Assembly (NCBI RefSeq): GCF_019145475.1
Contig: NZ_JAHTKI010000025.1
Span: 1-64,000 of the forward strand
From: Pseudomonas botevensis
GTDB taxonomy: Bacteria > Pseudomonadota > Gammaproteobacteria > Pseudomonadales > Pseudomonadaceae
Length of the DNA: 64,000 nucleotides
Reading direction: 5' to 3'
Shown: one piece after another, positions 8,307 through 16,536 of the stretch
Position numbering within the stretch: position 1 is the stretch's first letter
Layout of the letters: each line of letters starts with the position of its first letter
Translations under genes and position numbers: made by a program
Notes under the pieces: model-generated
What the model was told of the DNA's origin: nothing
The model's database searches: none
The model's input: only the letters and a program-made list of their open reading frames with translations

Positions 8307-9041
8307 TTACACCTTGGTGATGATATTGCCCGCGTGCAGCCCGCATTCTTTCTGGGTCGCTTCTTCCCACCACCAGCGGCCTTCGCGCTCGTGCTGGTTC
8401 GGCAGGACCGGGCGGGTGCAGGGTTCGCAGCCGATGCTGATGAAGCCGCGCTCGTGCAGGCTGTTGTATGGCAACTCGAGCATGCGGATGTAGCCCCAGA
8501 TCTCTTCGCTGGTCATCTGTGCCAGCGGGTTGAACTTGTACAGGGTGCGCTCCGGCGTGGAGAACGCGCTGTCGACTTCCATCACCGCCACCGCACTGCG
8601 AGTGCCCGGGCTCTGATCGCGGCGCTGACCGGTGGCCCAGGCCTTGACGTCGGACAGCTTGCGGCGCAGCGGTTCGATCTTGCGAATCCCGCAGCACTCG
8701 CCGTGACCGTCCTTATAGAAGCTGAACAGGCCTTTTTCCTTCACGAACGGTTCAAGTTTCGTGTAGTCCGGCGAGACAATTTCGATGTCGATCTTGTAAT
8801 GCTCGCGTACCTGTTCGATGAAACGGTAGGTCTCCGGGTGCAGGCGACCGGTGTCGAGACTGAAGACCTTGACGTTCTTGTTCAGCTTCCAGGCCATGTC
8901 CACCAGCACCACATCCTCGGCGCCGCTGAAGGATATCCACAGATCGTCGCCGAACTCGGCAAACGCGAGCTTCAGGATGTCCTGTGCGGATTTGTTGGCA
9001 TAGGTCGTGGCGAGTTCCACGACGTCGAACGTTGGGCTCAT
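8307..9041 (-). CDS. cysH: CysH, adenylylsulfate (APS) reductase of the iron-sulfur type
   Basis: 244 residues. Reduces activated sulfate (APS, possibly PAPS) to sulfite with thioredoxin in assimilatory sulfate reduction. The PP-loop-type nucleotide site is WISFSGAEDVVLVD, the conserved block LDTGRLHPETYRF follows, and the paired cysteines ECCGIRK and GCEPCTRP would ligate a [4Fe-4S] cluster, marking the bacterial APS reductase type rather than the cluster-free enterobacterial PAPS reductase. The catalytic Cys is in KECGLH near the C-terminus. It is divergent from thrH with about 160 bp between starts. All key residues are present. Confidence 0.96.
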   Translation of the reverse strand: MSPTFDVVELATTYANKSAQDILKLAFAEFGDDLWISFSGAEDVVLVDMAWKLNKNVKVFSLDTGRLHPETYRFIEQVREHYKIDIEIVSPDYTKLEPFVKEKGLFSFYKDGHGECCGIRKIEPLRRKLSDVKAWATGQRRDQSPGTRSAVAVMEVDSAFSTPERTLYKFNPLAQMTSEEIWGYIRMLELPYNSLHERGFISIGCEPCTRPVLPNQHEREGRWWWEEATQKECGLHAGNIITKV

Positions 9042-9204
9042 CAGGGCGGCTTCCTACAGGTCAGTGGCGCTGGGCGCTCTATATGGAGGCGATGGTAACA
9101 AAAAGCTGCGGCGGCCGGGGTTCCGCCTGCGTTGCGTGGCCGGGGAGGAGCCGCTAGAGTTCGGGCTCGCTCGACTCGATAAACATTACAAACGGGAGTG
9201 TCTT

Positions 9205-9822
9205 GTGGAAATTGCCTGTCTTGATCTTGAAGGGGTGCTGGTTCCGGAAATCTGGATCGCCTTCGCCGAAAAAACCGGAATCGAATCGCTCAAGGCCACC
9301 ACCCGGGACATTCCCGATTACGACGTTCTGATGAAGCAGCGCCTGCGCATTCTCGACGAGCACGGCCTCAAGCTCTCGGACATTCAGGAAGTGATCGCCA
9401 CCCTCAAGCCGCTGGACGGTGCGGTGGAGTTCGTCAACTGGCTGCGCGAGCGCTTCCAGGTGGTGATTCTGTCGGACACCTTCTATGAGTTCTCGCAACC
9501 GCTGATGCGTCAGTTGGGCTTCCCGACCTTGCTCTGCCATCGCCTGATCACCGACGAAAGCGGGCGGGTGACTGGCTATCAACTGCGTCAGAAAGATCCC
9601 AAGCGCCAGTCGGTCCTGGCCTTCAAGAGCCTGTATTACCGGGTGATTGCCGCCGGTGATTCGTACAACGACACCAGCATGCTCGGTGAGGCGGACGCCG
9701 GGATTCTGTTCCATGCACCGGACAATGTGATCCGCGAGTTCCCGCAGTTCCCGGCGGTACACAGCTTTGCCGAGTTGAAGCAGGAGTTTCTCAAGGCTTC
9801 GAACCGGGAATTGAGTTTGTAA
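9205..9822 (+). CDS. thrH: ThrH, phosphoserine/homoserine phosphotransferase (HAD family)
   Basis: 205 residues, the usual ThrH length. Starts at GTG 9205, preceded by GGGAG. HAD motifs are all visible: a variant motif I CLDLEGVLVPE (Asp and Glu in place of DxD), motif II ILSDTFYEFSQP, and motif III/IV AAGDSYNDTSMLGEAD. ThrH of pseudomonads dephosphorylates phosphoserine and can transfer the phosphate to homoserine, linking serine and threonine synthesis. The open frame extends upstream to 9007, but that part overlaps the cysH 5' region on the other strand and is not ThrH-like. REP elements follow immediately. Confidence 0.95.
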   Translation: MEIACLDLEGVLVPEIWIAFAEKTGIESLKATTRDIPDYDVLMKQRLRILDEHGLKLSDIQEVIATLKPLDGAVEFVNWLRERFQVVILSDTFYEFSQPLMRQLGFPTLLCHRLITDESGRVTGYQLRQKDPKRQSVLAFKSLYYRVIAAGDSYNDTSMLGEADAGILFHAPDNVIREFPQFPAVHSFAELKQEFLKASNRELSL

Positions 9823-9842
9823 GCGACCGACCGGACGCTTTT

Positions 9843-9900
9843 GCGGGCAAACCCGCTCCCACAGGGACGTGCATTCCAGTGTGGGAGCGGGCTTGCCCGC
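9843..9900. repeat. Inverted pair of REP elements
   Basis: GCGGGCAAACCCGCTCCCACA at 9843 is mirrored by TGTGGGAGCGGGCTTGCCCGC ending at 9900 (19 matched positions each, small mismatches), giving a REP doublet between the convergent thrH and pabB genes. Such doublets are common transcript-end structures in this genus. Confidence 0.85.
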
Positions 9901-9907
9901 GAAGCTT

Positions 9908-11251
9908 TCAGAGGTTCTGCAAGGTGTCGAGCAGGACCTTCACCTTGGTGATCGATTCCTGAAATTCAGCCTGCCAGTCCGAGTCGGCGACGATCCCGCC
10001 GCCGCCCCAGCAACACACCTGCCCATCCTTGACCAGCAGACTGCGAATGGCGATGGAGCTGTCCATCTCGCCGCGCACGTCCAGATACAGCAACGAGCCG
10101 CAATACAAACCGCGTCGGGTCGGTTCCAGCTCGTCGATGATCTGCATTGCGCGGATCTTCGGTGCGCCAGTGATCGAGCCGCCGGGGAAACTGCCGGCGA
10201 TCAAATCCAGGGCGTCGCGATCCTGCGCCAGTTCGCCGGTGACGCTGCTGACCAGGTGATGCACGTTCGGATAGCTTTCCAGGCTGAACAACTCCGGCAC
10301 CCGCACCGAGCCGATGCGGCAGGTGCGACCGAGGTCGTTGCGCAGCAGGTCGACGATCATCAGGTTTTCCGCACGATCCTTGGGGCTGGCCAGCAGTTCG
10401 GCGGCGTTCGCCGCGTCTTCGGCCGGGGTCAGGCCACGGGGGCGGGTGCCTTTGATCGGCCGGGTTTCCACCTGACGTTCGTTGACTTTGACGAAGCGCT
10501 CCGGCGACAGACTCAGCACCGCGCCGCCATCGGGCAGACTCTGGAAACCGGAAAAAGGTGTCGGGCAGGCCTCGCGCAGGGCGCAATAGGCCAGCCATGC
10601 GTCGCCCTGGCAGGTCGCGCGGAAACGCTGGGCGAAGTTGACCTGGTAGCAGTCGCCGGCCTGGATGTAATGCTGAATGCGCTCGAAGGCTTGGCGGTAG
10701 TCGTCGGCCGAGAGGTCGGCGCGCATGGGTGTGTTCAGTTTGAACGGGACCAGTGACGGCGCGGTTGGCTGGGTGAACAGCGTAATCAGCCGCTGCTTTT
10801 CGCCGTCATTGACCGACGGGTGGAACACCAGTTGGCTGGTTGCCGCTTGGTGATCGCTGATCAAGGCCCAGTCATACAGACCGAAACGCGCGTCGGGCAA
10901 TTGCAGATCGTCTTGGGCCTGGCTGGGCAGGTTTTCCAGATGCCGGCCGAAGTCGTAGCTCAGGTAACCGATCAGCCCGCCGGCAAACGGCAGTTCGTAG
11001 CCTTGCGGCAGTTCGGCGTTACCCAGGTGGCTCAGCGTGGTCCGCAGCCGTTGCAGGAAAAGGCTGCCGCTTTCGTCCGGCAGAACCGCCAGTTGCTCCA
11101 GCGGCCAGGCGCTGAGGATGTCATGACGGCCACGGTCGGCGCTGGGGCGGCCGCTGTCGAGCAGCACGGCGCCGGGCGCATGGCGGACTGCCGCGAAATA
11201 CTCGGCGGGGTTGGCGCGGTAGGGGAGCGGGTGTACGGAACAGGTCAGCAT
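9908..11251 (-). CDS. pabB: PabB, aminodeoxychorismate synthase component I
   Basis: 447 residues. Converts chorismate with ammonia from PabA to 4-amino-4-deoxychorismate for folate. The C-terminal chorismate-binding domain holds PIKGTRPRG, whose lysine is diagnostic of PabB (TrpE has Ala), then LMIVDLLRNDLGR, FPGGSITGAPKIRAM and GGGIVADS. The N-terminal TrpE-like region includes GLIGYLSYDFGR. The tail WQAEFQESITKVKVLLDTL is normal, so the gene is intact. Convergent with thrH; its partner pabA is not in this window. Confidence 0.95.
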   Translation of the reverse strand: MLTCSVHPLPYRANPAEYFAAVRHAPGAVLLDSGRPSADRGRHDILSAWPLEQLAVLPDESGSLFLQRLRTTLSHLGNAELPQGYELPFAGGLIGYLSYDFGRHLENLPSQAQDDLQLPDARFGLYDWALISDHQAATSQLVFHPSVNDGEKQRLITLFTQPTAPSLVPFKLNTPMRADLSADDYRQAFERIQHYIQAGDCYQVNFAQRFRATCQGDAWLAYCALREACPTPFSGFQSLPDGGAVLSLSPERFVKVNERQVETRPIKGTRPRGLTPAEDAANAAELLASPKDRAENLMIVDLLRNDLGRTCRIGSVRVPELFSLESYPNVHHLVSSVTGELAQDRDALDLIAGSFPGGSITGAPKIRAMQIIDELEPTRRGLYCGSLLYLDVRGEMDSSIAIRSLLVKDGQVCCWGGGGIVADSDWQAEFQESITKVKVLLDTLQNL

Positions 11252-11332
11252 GGGCGGGGCAGATCGGCCATCGAGGCGGGGTGGGGATTGTAGTCTGCTC
11301 CTTGGATTGCTCCTAGATCAAAATCAAGAGCA

Positions 11333-11494
11333 ACCCCCTCACCCCAACCCTCTCCCCCAGAGGGGCGAGGGGGAAAGGGGGCAGATCGCAGGCTTTTCAA
11401 GTCCTGAGTACGACTCGGTCTCTCAGGTCGGTGCAATTCAAAAGAGCGACCCGATCAGTCCGCTCTCCCTCAGGGAGAGGGGCAGGGTGAGGGG
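11333..11494. repeat. MITE-like intergenic repeat, copy 1
   Basis: Terminal inverted arms CCCCCTCACCCCAACCCTCT (left) and GGGAGAGGGGCAGGGTGAGG (right) enclose about 120 bp of diverged middle. The same arms occur at 21578-21741 and 42511-42690. It fills the gap between pabB (start 11251) and the stop of the ATP-grasp gene (11505) and has no open frame of note. Confidence 0.75.
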
Positions 11495-11504
11495 CTTTTG
11501 CCCT

Positions 11505-12491
11505 TCAGCCTTCGACCGCCGGGATATGCCCGAACATCTCCTGGGTAAACGCCACCCGCTCTTCAACCGACTCAGTCACGCCACGGGCCTTCAGTTCTTC
11601 CAGGTGCGCTTCAACCGCGTGGGTGCGCAAGGTCAGCCCGCAGTCGTTGGCAATCTGGATATTCAGCCCCGGCCGCGCATTCAGCTCGAGAATCAGCGGG
11701 CCTTTCTCCTGGTCGAGCACCATGTCCACGCCGATGTAACCCAGGCCGCACAACTCATAGCAGCCGGCGGCGAGTTTCATGAAACCGTCCCAGTAGGGCA
11801 GTTGCACGCCGTCCACCGCGTTGGTGGTGTCCGGGTGTTTGGCGATGATGTTGTTCAGCCAGGTGCCGCGCAGGGTCAGGCCGGTGGCCAGGTCGACACC
11901 GACGCCGATGGCGCCCTGGTGCAGGTTGGCCTTGCCGCCGGACTGACGGGTCGGCAGACGCAGCATCGCCATCACCGGATAACCCATCAGCACGATGATG
12001 CGGATGTCCGGCACGCCTTCGTAGCTGATGCTTTTGAAGATCTGGTCCGGGGTGACCCGGTATTCGATCAGCGCCCGATCCCGATGCCCGCCCAGCGAGT
12101 AGAGGCCGGTGAGGATGCTGGAGATGTGATGCTCGAGCTCTTCGTGGGCGATGATCTTGCCCGACACCGTGCGATAGCGGCCTTCGAAGCGGTCGGCCAC
12201 CACGATGATGCCGTCGCCGCCGGCGCCCTGGGCCGGTTTGATCACGAAGTCGTTGCGCCCGCCGATGATCTCGCCGAGCTTGTCGATTTCCTTCTCGGTG
12301 GAAATCACGCCATACAGCTCCGGCACATGAATGCCGGCCTTGATCGCGCGTTCCTTGGTGATGATCTTGTCATCGACGATCGGGTACAGACTGCGCTTGT
12401 TGTACTTGAGCACGTAGTCTGCGTTACGCCGGTTGATGCCCATGATCCCGCGGGCCTCAAGGGCTTTCCAGGTCTTCCAGAAACCGAACAT
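11505..12491 (-). CDS. ATP-grasp, alpha-L-glutamate ligase-like (RimK-related) protein
   Basis: 328 residues with ATP-grasp features: VIKPAQGAGGDGIIVV (glycine-rich ATP loop), DIRIIVLMGYPVMAMLRLPT, and metal-binding LILELNARPGLNIQIAN near the C-terminus. The N-terminal NRRNADYVLKYNKRSLYPIVDDK is conserved in the group annotated 'alpha-L-glutamate ligase-like'. Such enzymes join an amino acid or peptide to a carboxylate with ATP; the substrate here is unknown. It is the last gene of a three-gene operon and its ATG overlaps the stop of the 7-TM gene (ATGA, one shared base at 12491), implying translational coupling. No signal peptide, so cytosolic. Confidence 0.88.
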   Translation of the reverse strand: MFGFWKTWKALEARGIMGINRRNADYVLKYNKRSLYPIVDDKIITKERAIKAGIHVPELYGVISTEKEIDKLGEIIGGRNDFVIKPAQGAGGDGIIVVADRFEGRYRTVSGKIIAHEELEHHISSILTGLYSLGGHRDRALIEYRVTPDQIFKSISYEGVPDIRIIVLMGYPVMAMLRLPTRQSGGKANLHQGAIGVGVDLATGLTLRGTWLNNIIAKHPDTTNAVDGVQLPYWDGFMKLAAGCYELCGLGYIGVDMVLDQEKGPLILELNARPGLNIQIANDCGLTLRTHAVEAHLEELKARGVTESVEERVAFTQEMFGHIPAVEG

Positions 12492-14026
12492 CAGGCGTCA
12501 GCCTTCTTCAGGAAGGCCTTGAAGCGCACCAGTTCGGTCAGGCGGTAACCGCGATAACGCCCCATTGCCAGCATGAAGCCCACCAGGATCAGCAGGATCG
12601 CCGGGAAGGTGAACACGAAGTACACCAGCTCCGGCACGGTCATGATCAGGTGCGCCAGGGAGGCGGCGAACAGCGTGCCGATCGCCACTTTCATCGCATG
12701 GCTGGCGCCGCGTTCTTCCCAGGTGATCGACAGGCGTTCGATGGTCATGGTCAGAATCACCATCGGGAACAGCGCCACCGACAAGCCGCGCTCCAGACCC
12801 AGCTTGTGGCTGAACAGACTGATGGCGGCAATCAGCACCACCACGAACGTCAACACCACCGACAGTCGCGGCAGCATTTGCAGCTTCAAATGCTCCAGGT
12901 ACGAACGCAGCGACAGCCCCAGCGCCGTGATCACGGTAAACAGCAGAATGCCGAAGCCCAGCTGCGTCTCGCGGAAGGCCAGGGCAATCAGCACCGGGGT
13001 GAACGTGCCGAGGGTCTGCAGGCCGATCAGGTTGCGCAGGATCAGGATCACCAGCACGCCGATCGGGATCATCACCATGATCATGAAGGTCTGCTGGGTT
13101 TGCAGCGGCAGGCCGTACAGCGAGTATTCGAGGAAGTTGGCGTCGGTGTTTTCGTCGGTCAGCTTGGCCAGACGAATCGCGTTCATCTCGCTGTTGTTCA
13201 GGCTGAAGGTCACGTTGGCTTTCTTGCCGCCGTCGACGGTGATCAGGTTTTCGTCGCCGGTCCACCACAGCAGGCGGTCGGTCGGCAGACCCTGTTCGCC
13301 GGTTTCCGGGTTGAAGTACAGCCAGTCGGTGCCGTTGAAGCTGCGCAGCCACAGTTCAGGCATCTGCGGCTGATCGGCGACGAGGCGAATGGTGTGGACT
13401 TTCTCGACCGGGACGTGGGCGATCGACAGCAGCAACTCGACGATTTTTGCCTTGTGCGCGGTGGACGGATCGCCGGCCAGCAGCAGTTTCACGTTGTCGT
13501 CGTTGACGTTGTTGACCCGTTTGATTGCCTCGCCGATGAAGGTTTCGACGTCGGCCGAGTGCTGGCGGATCGGCGCGAGCAGGGCTTCGGCGGCGATTTT
13601 TTCCGGGCCTTCGATGGCCATGCTGTCGCGGAAGGTCGGGCCTTTGATCTTGGATTTTTCGGCGGTGTAACGCTTGGTCAGCACCAGGCGGTAATAAAGG
13701 GTCTGGTTGCCCTTGGCCCGGCGCGCCGACCAGGTGACCTTGCGGTTGCCATCGACGCGGTTGACCGCCACCCCGTAGTTATTGGAGATGAAGCTTTCAT
13801 TGAGGCTGACGTAGTCGCGGCTCAGCGGCGGCACGAACATCTGGATCTTCACCGGATCCTTGGTGCTGGCGACGAACTCGACCTTGGCGTCGATGTTCCA
13901 CAAGTCGTCGGTGGCGTCTTCTGTCACGGGAATGCCGAGCACGAAAATCTGATAGGCCGTAACCGAAACGCCCAGCAGCACCAGGATGGTGATCAGGATT
14001 TTCAGGTGGAAGGTTAGAGAACGCAT
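12491..14026 (-). CDS. Inactive-transglutaminase/7-TM membrane protein
   Basis: 511 residues. An N-terminal signal-anchor (residues about 7-29, ILITILVLLGVSVTAYQIFVL) is followed by a periplasmic domain of about 300 residues with a transglutaminase-like central part (FIGEAIKRVNN to LRSFNGTDWLYFNPETGE) in which I see no Cys-His-Asp triad, hence 'inactive'. From about residue 315 come roughly seven hydrophobic helices (for example IGVLVILILRNLIGLQTLGTFTP), ending in a basic cytosolic tail. Matches the known 'inactive transglutaminase, 7TM' family. It sits between the periplasmic protease (5 bp) and the cytosolic ligase (1-bp overlap), so it may couple the two sides of the membrane. Biochemical role unknown. 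Confidence 0.88.
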   Translation of the reverse strand: MRSLTFHLKILITILVLLGVSVTAYQIFVLGIPVTEDATDDLWNIDAKVEFVASTKDPVKIQMFVPPLSRDYVSLNESFISNNYGVAVNRVDGNRKVTWSARRAKGNQTLYYRLVLTKRYTAEKSKIKGPTFRDSMAIEGPEKIAAEALLAPIRQHSADVETFIGEAIKRVNNVNDDNVKLLLAGDPSTAHKAKIVELLLSIAHVPVEKVHTIRLVADQPQMPELWLRSFNGTDWLYFNPETGEQGLPTDRLLWWTGDENLITVDGGKKANVTFSLNNSEMNAIRLAKLTDENTDANFLEYSLYGLPLQTQQTFMIMVMIPIGVLVILILRNLIGLQTLGTFTPVLIALAFRETQLGFGILLFTVITALGLSLRSYLEHLKLQMLPRLSVVLTFVVVLIAAISLFSHKLGLERGLSVALFPMVILTMTIERLSITWEERGASHAMKVAIGTLFAASLAHLIMTVPELVYFVFTFPAILLILVGFMLAMGRYRGYRLTELVRFKAFLKKADA

Positions 14027-14031
14027 GGAAA

Positions 14032-14568
14032 TTACTCGGCGGTATGAGCGGCGATGGCGCAGGCAGGTTTGCCGGCAGCGTATTTAAGACTGGGGTCGAC
14101 CAGCGCATCAAAGCGTTTCAGCGCTTCGGAGCCAATCAAGAGCGGGTATTGGAACGCACTGCGGTCGGTCAGGTTCACTTCGATGCTGCGCATCGCCGAA
14201 CCCATGCAGATATCCAGTTCGATCACCGGGCGGGCGGTGTACTTCTTGCCTTCTTCCGGGTCGTAGTCGCCGGCGCGGCGCTTGATCTTGCTGACCCGCG
14301 CCAGCGGTCGTTCGATCGGGTGCGAATGTGCGGCGTCGATGGCGAGGTAAAAGCGTACCCACGACTCGCCGTTGCGCTTGAAGCGTTTGATGTCGCGGGC
14401 ACTGAGCGAGGCGGTTTTCGCCCCGGTGTCGAGTTTGGCCGCGACTTCCAGATTGATGCCGTCGAGCGCAGCGTATTCGTTGAGGCCGTACACGGTCTTT
14501 TCCCCTGCGGCGGCGAGGCCGGGCAGGCAGAACAGAGCGAAGAATGTGGGGAAGGGCTTGAGTCTCAT
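14032..14568 (-). CDS. Retropepsin-like (RimB/'ATP-dependent zinc protease'-type) periplasmic protein
   Basis: 178 residues. The first 22 form a signal peptide (FPTFFALFCLPGLAAAG), so the mature protein is periplasmic. The retropepsin-type active-site strand is AAKLDTGAKTASLSA (Asp-Thr-Gly), as in the family often annotated 'ATP-dependent zinc protease' although neither zinc nor ATP sites are evident. Later blocks (RPVIELDICMGSAMRSIEVNLTDRS and YPLLIGSEAL) match that family. It is the first gene of the operon with the 7-TM and ATP-grasp proteins. Aspartic protease activity is inferred from the DTG motif only; such single-lobe proteins would have to dimerise. Confidence 0.87.
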   Translation of the reverse strand: MRLKPFPTFFALFCLPGLAAAGEKTVYGLNEYAALDGINLEVAAKLDTGAKTASLSARDIKRFKRNGESWVRFYLAIDAAHSHPIERPLARVSKIKRRAGDYDPEEGKKYTARPVIELDICMGSAMRSIEVNLTDRSAFQYPLLIGSEALKRFDALVDPSLKYAAGKPACAIAAHTAE

Positions 14569-14768
14569 AAATCCTGGCGAGTAGCAGTCCGTTCTCGGTT
14601 CGGGGGCCTGGGTCAGGTGATCCTGTCCGCACAGCGCCTATCAGTTTTTTATGACAAGCCATGCAAATGACTCGCAAATGCGCGCGGCATTCTAGCACGG
14701 TGGTTTTATGGCGCCAGCGCCCGAGCCGGTCTATAACCCTTGGGGCTGATAATGAGCGTTATTAGACG

Positions 14769-14780
14769 ATTGTCGACAAT
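14769..14780. promoter_or_regulatory. ATTGTCGACAAT palindrome, candidate operator 1 of the prp GntR regulator
   Basis: A perfect 12-bp palindrome 74 bp upstream of the GntR start codon, with a second, shorter copy (TGTCGACA) downstream. FCD-type GntR regulators bind sites of this form. The pair brackets the predicted promoter at 14794-14822. Confidence 0.6.
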
Positions 14781-14793
14781 CTTGATTTTTCCT

Positions 14794-14822
14794 TTGACTG
14801 GTACAGTGCGATTCGCTAGTTT
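14794..14822 (+). promoter_or_regulatory. Possible sigma-70 promoter of the prp operon
   Basis: TTGACT (14794-14799) and TAGTTT (14817-14822) are separated by 17 bases. The -35 is good and the -10 weak (3 of 6), which suits a regulated promoter. It lies between the two TGTCGACA palindromes, about 30 bp upstream of the GntR start codon. Confidence 0.4.
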
Positions 14823-14843
14823 TTGCCGCATTGGATTTAAAGG

Positions 14844-14851
14844 TGTCGACA
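14844..14851. promoter_or_regulatory. TGTCGACA palindrome, candidate operator 2 of the prp GntR regulator
   Basis: The core TGTCGACA recurs immediately upstream of the start codon (ATG 14854), inside the likely ribosome-binding region. Binding here would block initiation or elongation and makes autorepression plausible. Confidence 0.55.
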
Positions 14852-14853
14852 AT

Positions 14854-15579
14854 ATGCTGGATCAACTCGATCCCCCGGTCATCGGCGGCGACGATTCGGA
14901 AACGCTCTCGGAAAACGTCTTCCGGCGTATCCAGGCCGCTATCGTCAAAGGCGAGATCGCCCCGGGCAGCAAGATCTCCGAGCCGGAACTGGCGCGCACT
15001 TACGGCATCAGTCGCGGGCCGCTGCGCGAAGCCATTCATCGTCTGGAAGGCCAGCGGCTGCTGGTGCGCGTGCCGCACGTCGGCGCGCGGGTGGTTTCGC
15101 TGAGCCACGCCGAGTTGCTGGAACTCTACGAAATCCGCGAATCCCTCGAAGGCATGGCCTGCCGTCTGGCGGCCGAACGCATGAGCAGCGAAGAAATCGA
15201 CGAGCTGCGTCAGGTCCTGGAAACCCACGAGCGCGATGCGGCGTTCCAGGCCGGGGTCGGTTACTACCAGCAGGAAGGCGACTTCGATTTTCATTACCGG
15301 ATCATTCAGGGCAGCGGCAACCGCACCCTGACCCAGATGCTCTGCGGCGAGCTTTATCAACTGGTGCGCATGTACCGCATCCAGTTCTCTACCACGCCGA
15401 ACCGGCCGCGCCAGGCCTTTGCCGAGCACCACCGGATTCTCGATGCCATCGCCGACCGTGACGGCGAACTGGCCGAATTGTTGATGCGCCGGCACATCGG
15501 CGCCTCGAAACGCAATATCGCCCGTCATTACCAGGACGGCGCCCACAACAAGACAGCCACTGAACGAGGTGAGTCATGA
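14854..15579 (+). CDS. GntR/FCD regulator of the methylcitrate operon
   Basis: 241 residues. The N-terminal winged HTH (VFRRIQAAIVKGEIAPGSKI, then SRGPLREAIHRLEGQRLL) is followed by an FCD effector domain with the metal/ligand residues ELYEIRESLEGMACRLA, DFDFHYRI and EHHRILDAI. ATG 14854 is preferred: AAGG lies 10 bases before it and the HTH follows; the upstream extension to 14740 crosses the operators. The stop overlaps the prpB start by 4 bases (ATGA), so it is the first gene of the operon and probably controls it and itself. The ligand is likely methylcitrate or methylisocitrate, by inference from context. Confidence 0.9.
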   Translation: MLDQLDPPVIGGDDSETLSENVFRRIQAAIVKGEIAPGSKISEPELARTYGISRGPLREAIHRLEGQRLLVRVPHVGARVVSLSHAELLELYEIRESLEGMACRLAAERMSSEEIDELRQVLETHERDAAFQAGVGYYQQEGDFDFHYRIIQGSGNRTLTQMLCGELYQLVRMYRIQFSTTPNRPRQAFAEHHRILDAIADRDGELAELLMRRHIGASKRNIARHYQDGAHNKTATERGES

Positions 15580-16466
15580 GTTTCAAGCAGAACACTCCAG
15601 GCCAGCGTTTCCGCGATGCGGTCGCCAGCGAGCATCCGCTGCAAGTGGTCGGCGCGATCAACGCCAACCACGCGCTGCTGGCCAAGCGTGCCGGTTTCAA
15701 GGCGATCTACCTGTCCGGTGGCGGGGTGGCCGCAGGCTCCCTCGGCGTGCCGGACCTGGGCATCACCGGCCTCGATGATGTGCTGACCGACGTGCGTCGC
15801 ATCACCGACGTCTGCGACCTGCCGTTGCTGGTGGACGTGGACACCGGTTTCGGCGCGTCGGCGTTCAACGTCGCGCGCACCGTCAAGTCGATGATCAAGT
15901 TCGGCGCGGCGGCGATCCACATTGAAGACCAGGTCGGCGCCAAGCGCTGCGGTCATCGCCCGAACAAAGAAATCGTCACCCAGCAGGAAATGGTCGACCG
16001 CATCAAGGCAGCGGTCGATGCGCGCACCGACGACAGCTTCGTGATCATGGCCCGTACCGACGCCCTGGCGGTGGAAGGCCTGGAATCGGCACTGGATCGC
16101 GCCGCCGCGTGCATCGAGGCCGGTGCCGACATGATCTTCCCGGAAGCCATCACCGAGCTGGACATGTACAAGTTGTTCGCCAACCGCGTGAAGGCGCCGA
16201 TCCTGGCCAACATCACCGAATTCGGTTCGACGCCGCTGTACACCACCGAGCAGCTTGCGGGAGCAGATGTGTCGCTGGTGCTGTACCCGCTGTCGGCGTT
16301 CCGCGCGATGAACAAGGCGGCGGAAAACGTCTACACCGCGATCCGCCGCGACGGCACCCAGCAGAATGTCATCGACACCATGCAGACACGCATGGAGCTT
16401 TACGATCGCATCGACTACCACACCTTCGAGCAGAAGCTCGACGCGTTGTTCGCGGCGAAGAAGTAA
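15576..16466 (+). CDS. prpB: PrpB, 2-methylisocitrate lyase
   Basis: 296 residues. Cleaves 2-methylisocitrate to pyruvate and succinate, the last step of the methylcitrate cycle. Features of the isocitrate lyase/PEP mutase superfamily are present: AIYLSGGGVAAGSLGVPDLG, the metal-binding LVDVDTGFG, HIEDQVGAKRCGHRPNKE with catalytic KRCGH, and ILANITEFGSTPLYT. Length and sequence fit canonical PrpB. The start overlaps the regulator's stop (ATGA), giving coupled translation; 70 bp separate it from prpC. Confidence 0.97.
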   Translation: MSFKQNTPGQRFRDAVASEHPLQVVGAINANHALLAKRAGFKAIYLSGGGVAAGSLGVPDLGITGLDDVLTDVRRITDVCDLPLLVDVDTGFGASAFNVARTVKSMIKFGAAAIHIEDQVGAKRCGHRPNKEIVTQQEMVDRIKAAVDARTDDSFVIMARTDALAVEGLESALDRAAACIEAGADMIFPEAITELDMYKLFANRVKAPILANITEFGSTPLYTTEQLAGADVSLVLYPLSAFRAMNKAAENVYTAIRRDGTQQNVIDTMQTRMELYDRIDYHTFEQKLDALFAAKK

Positions 16467-16536
16467 AGAACATCCCCGATACCGTGATCAGACACAACTT
16501 GCCGATTCCCTAAAAAATTCAAGATTGGAGACAGCA

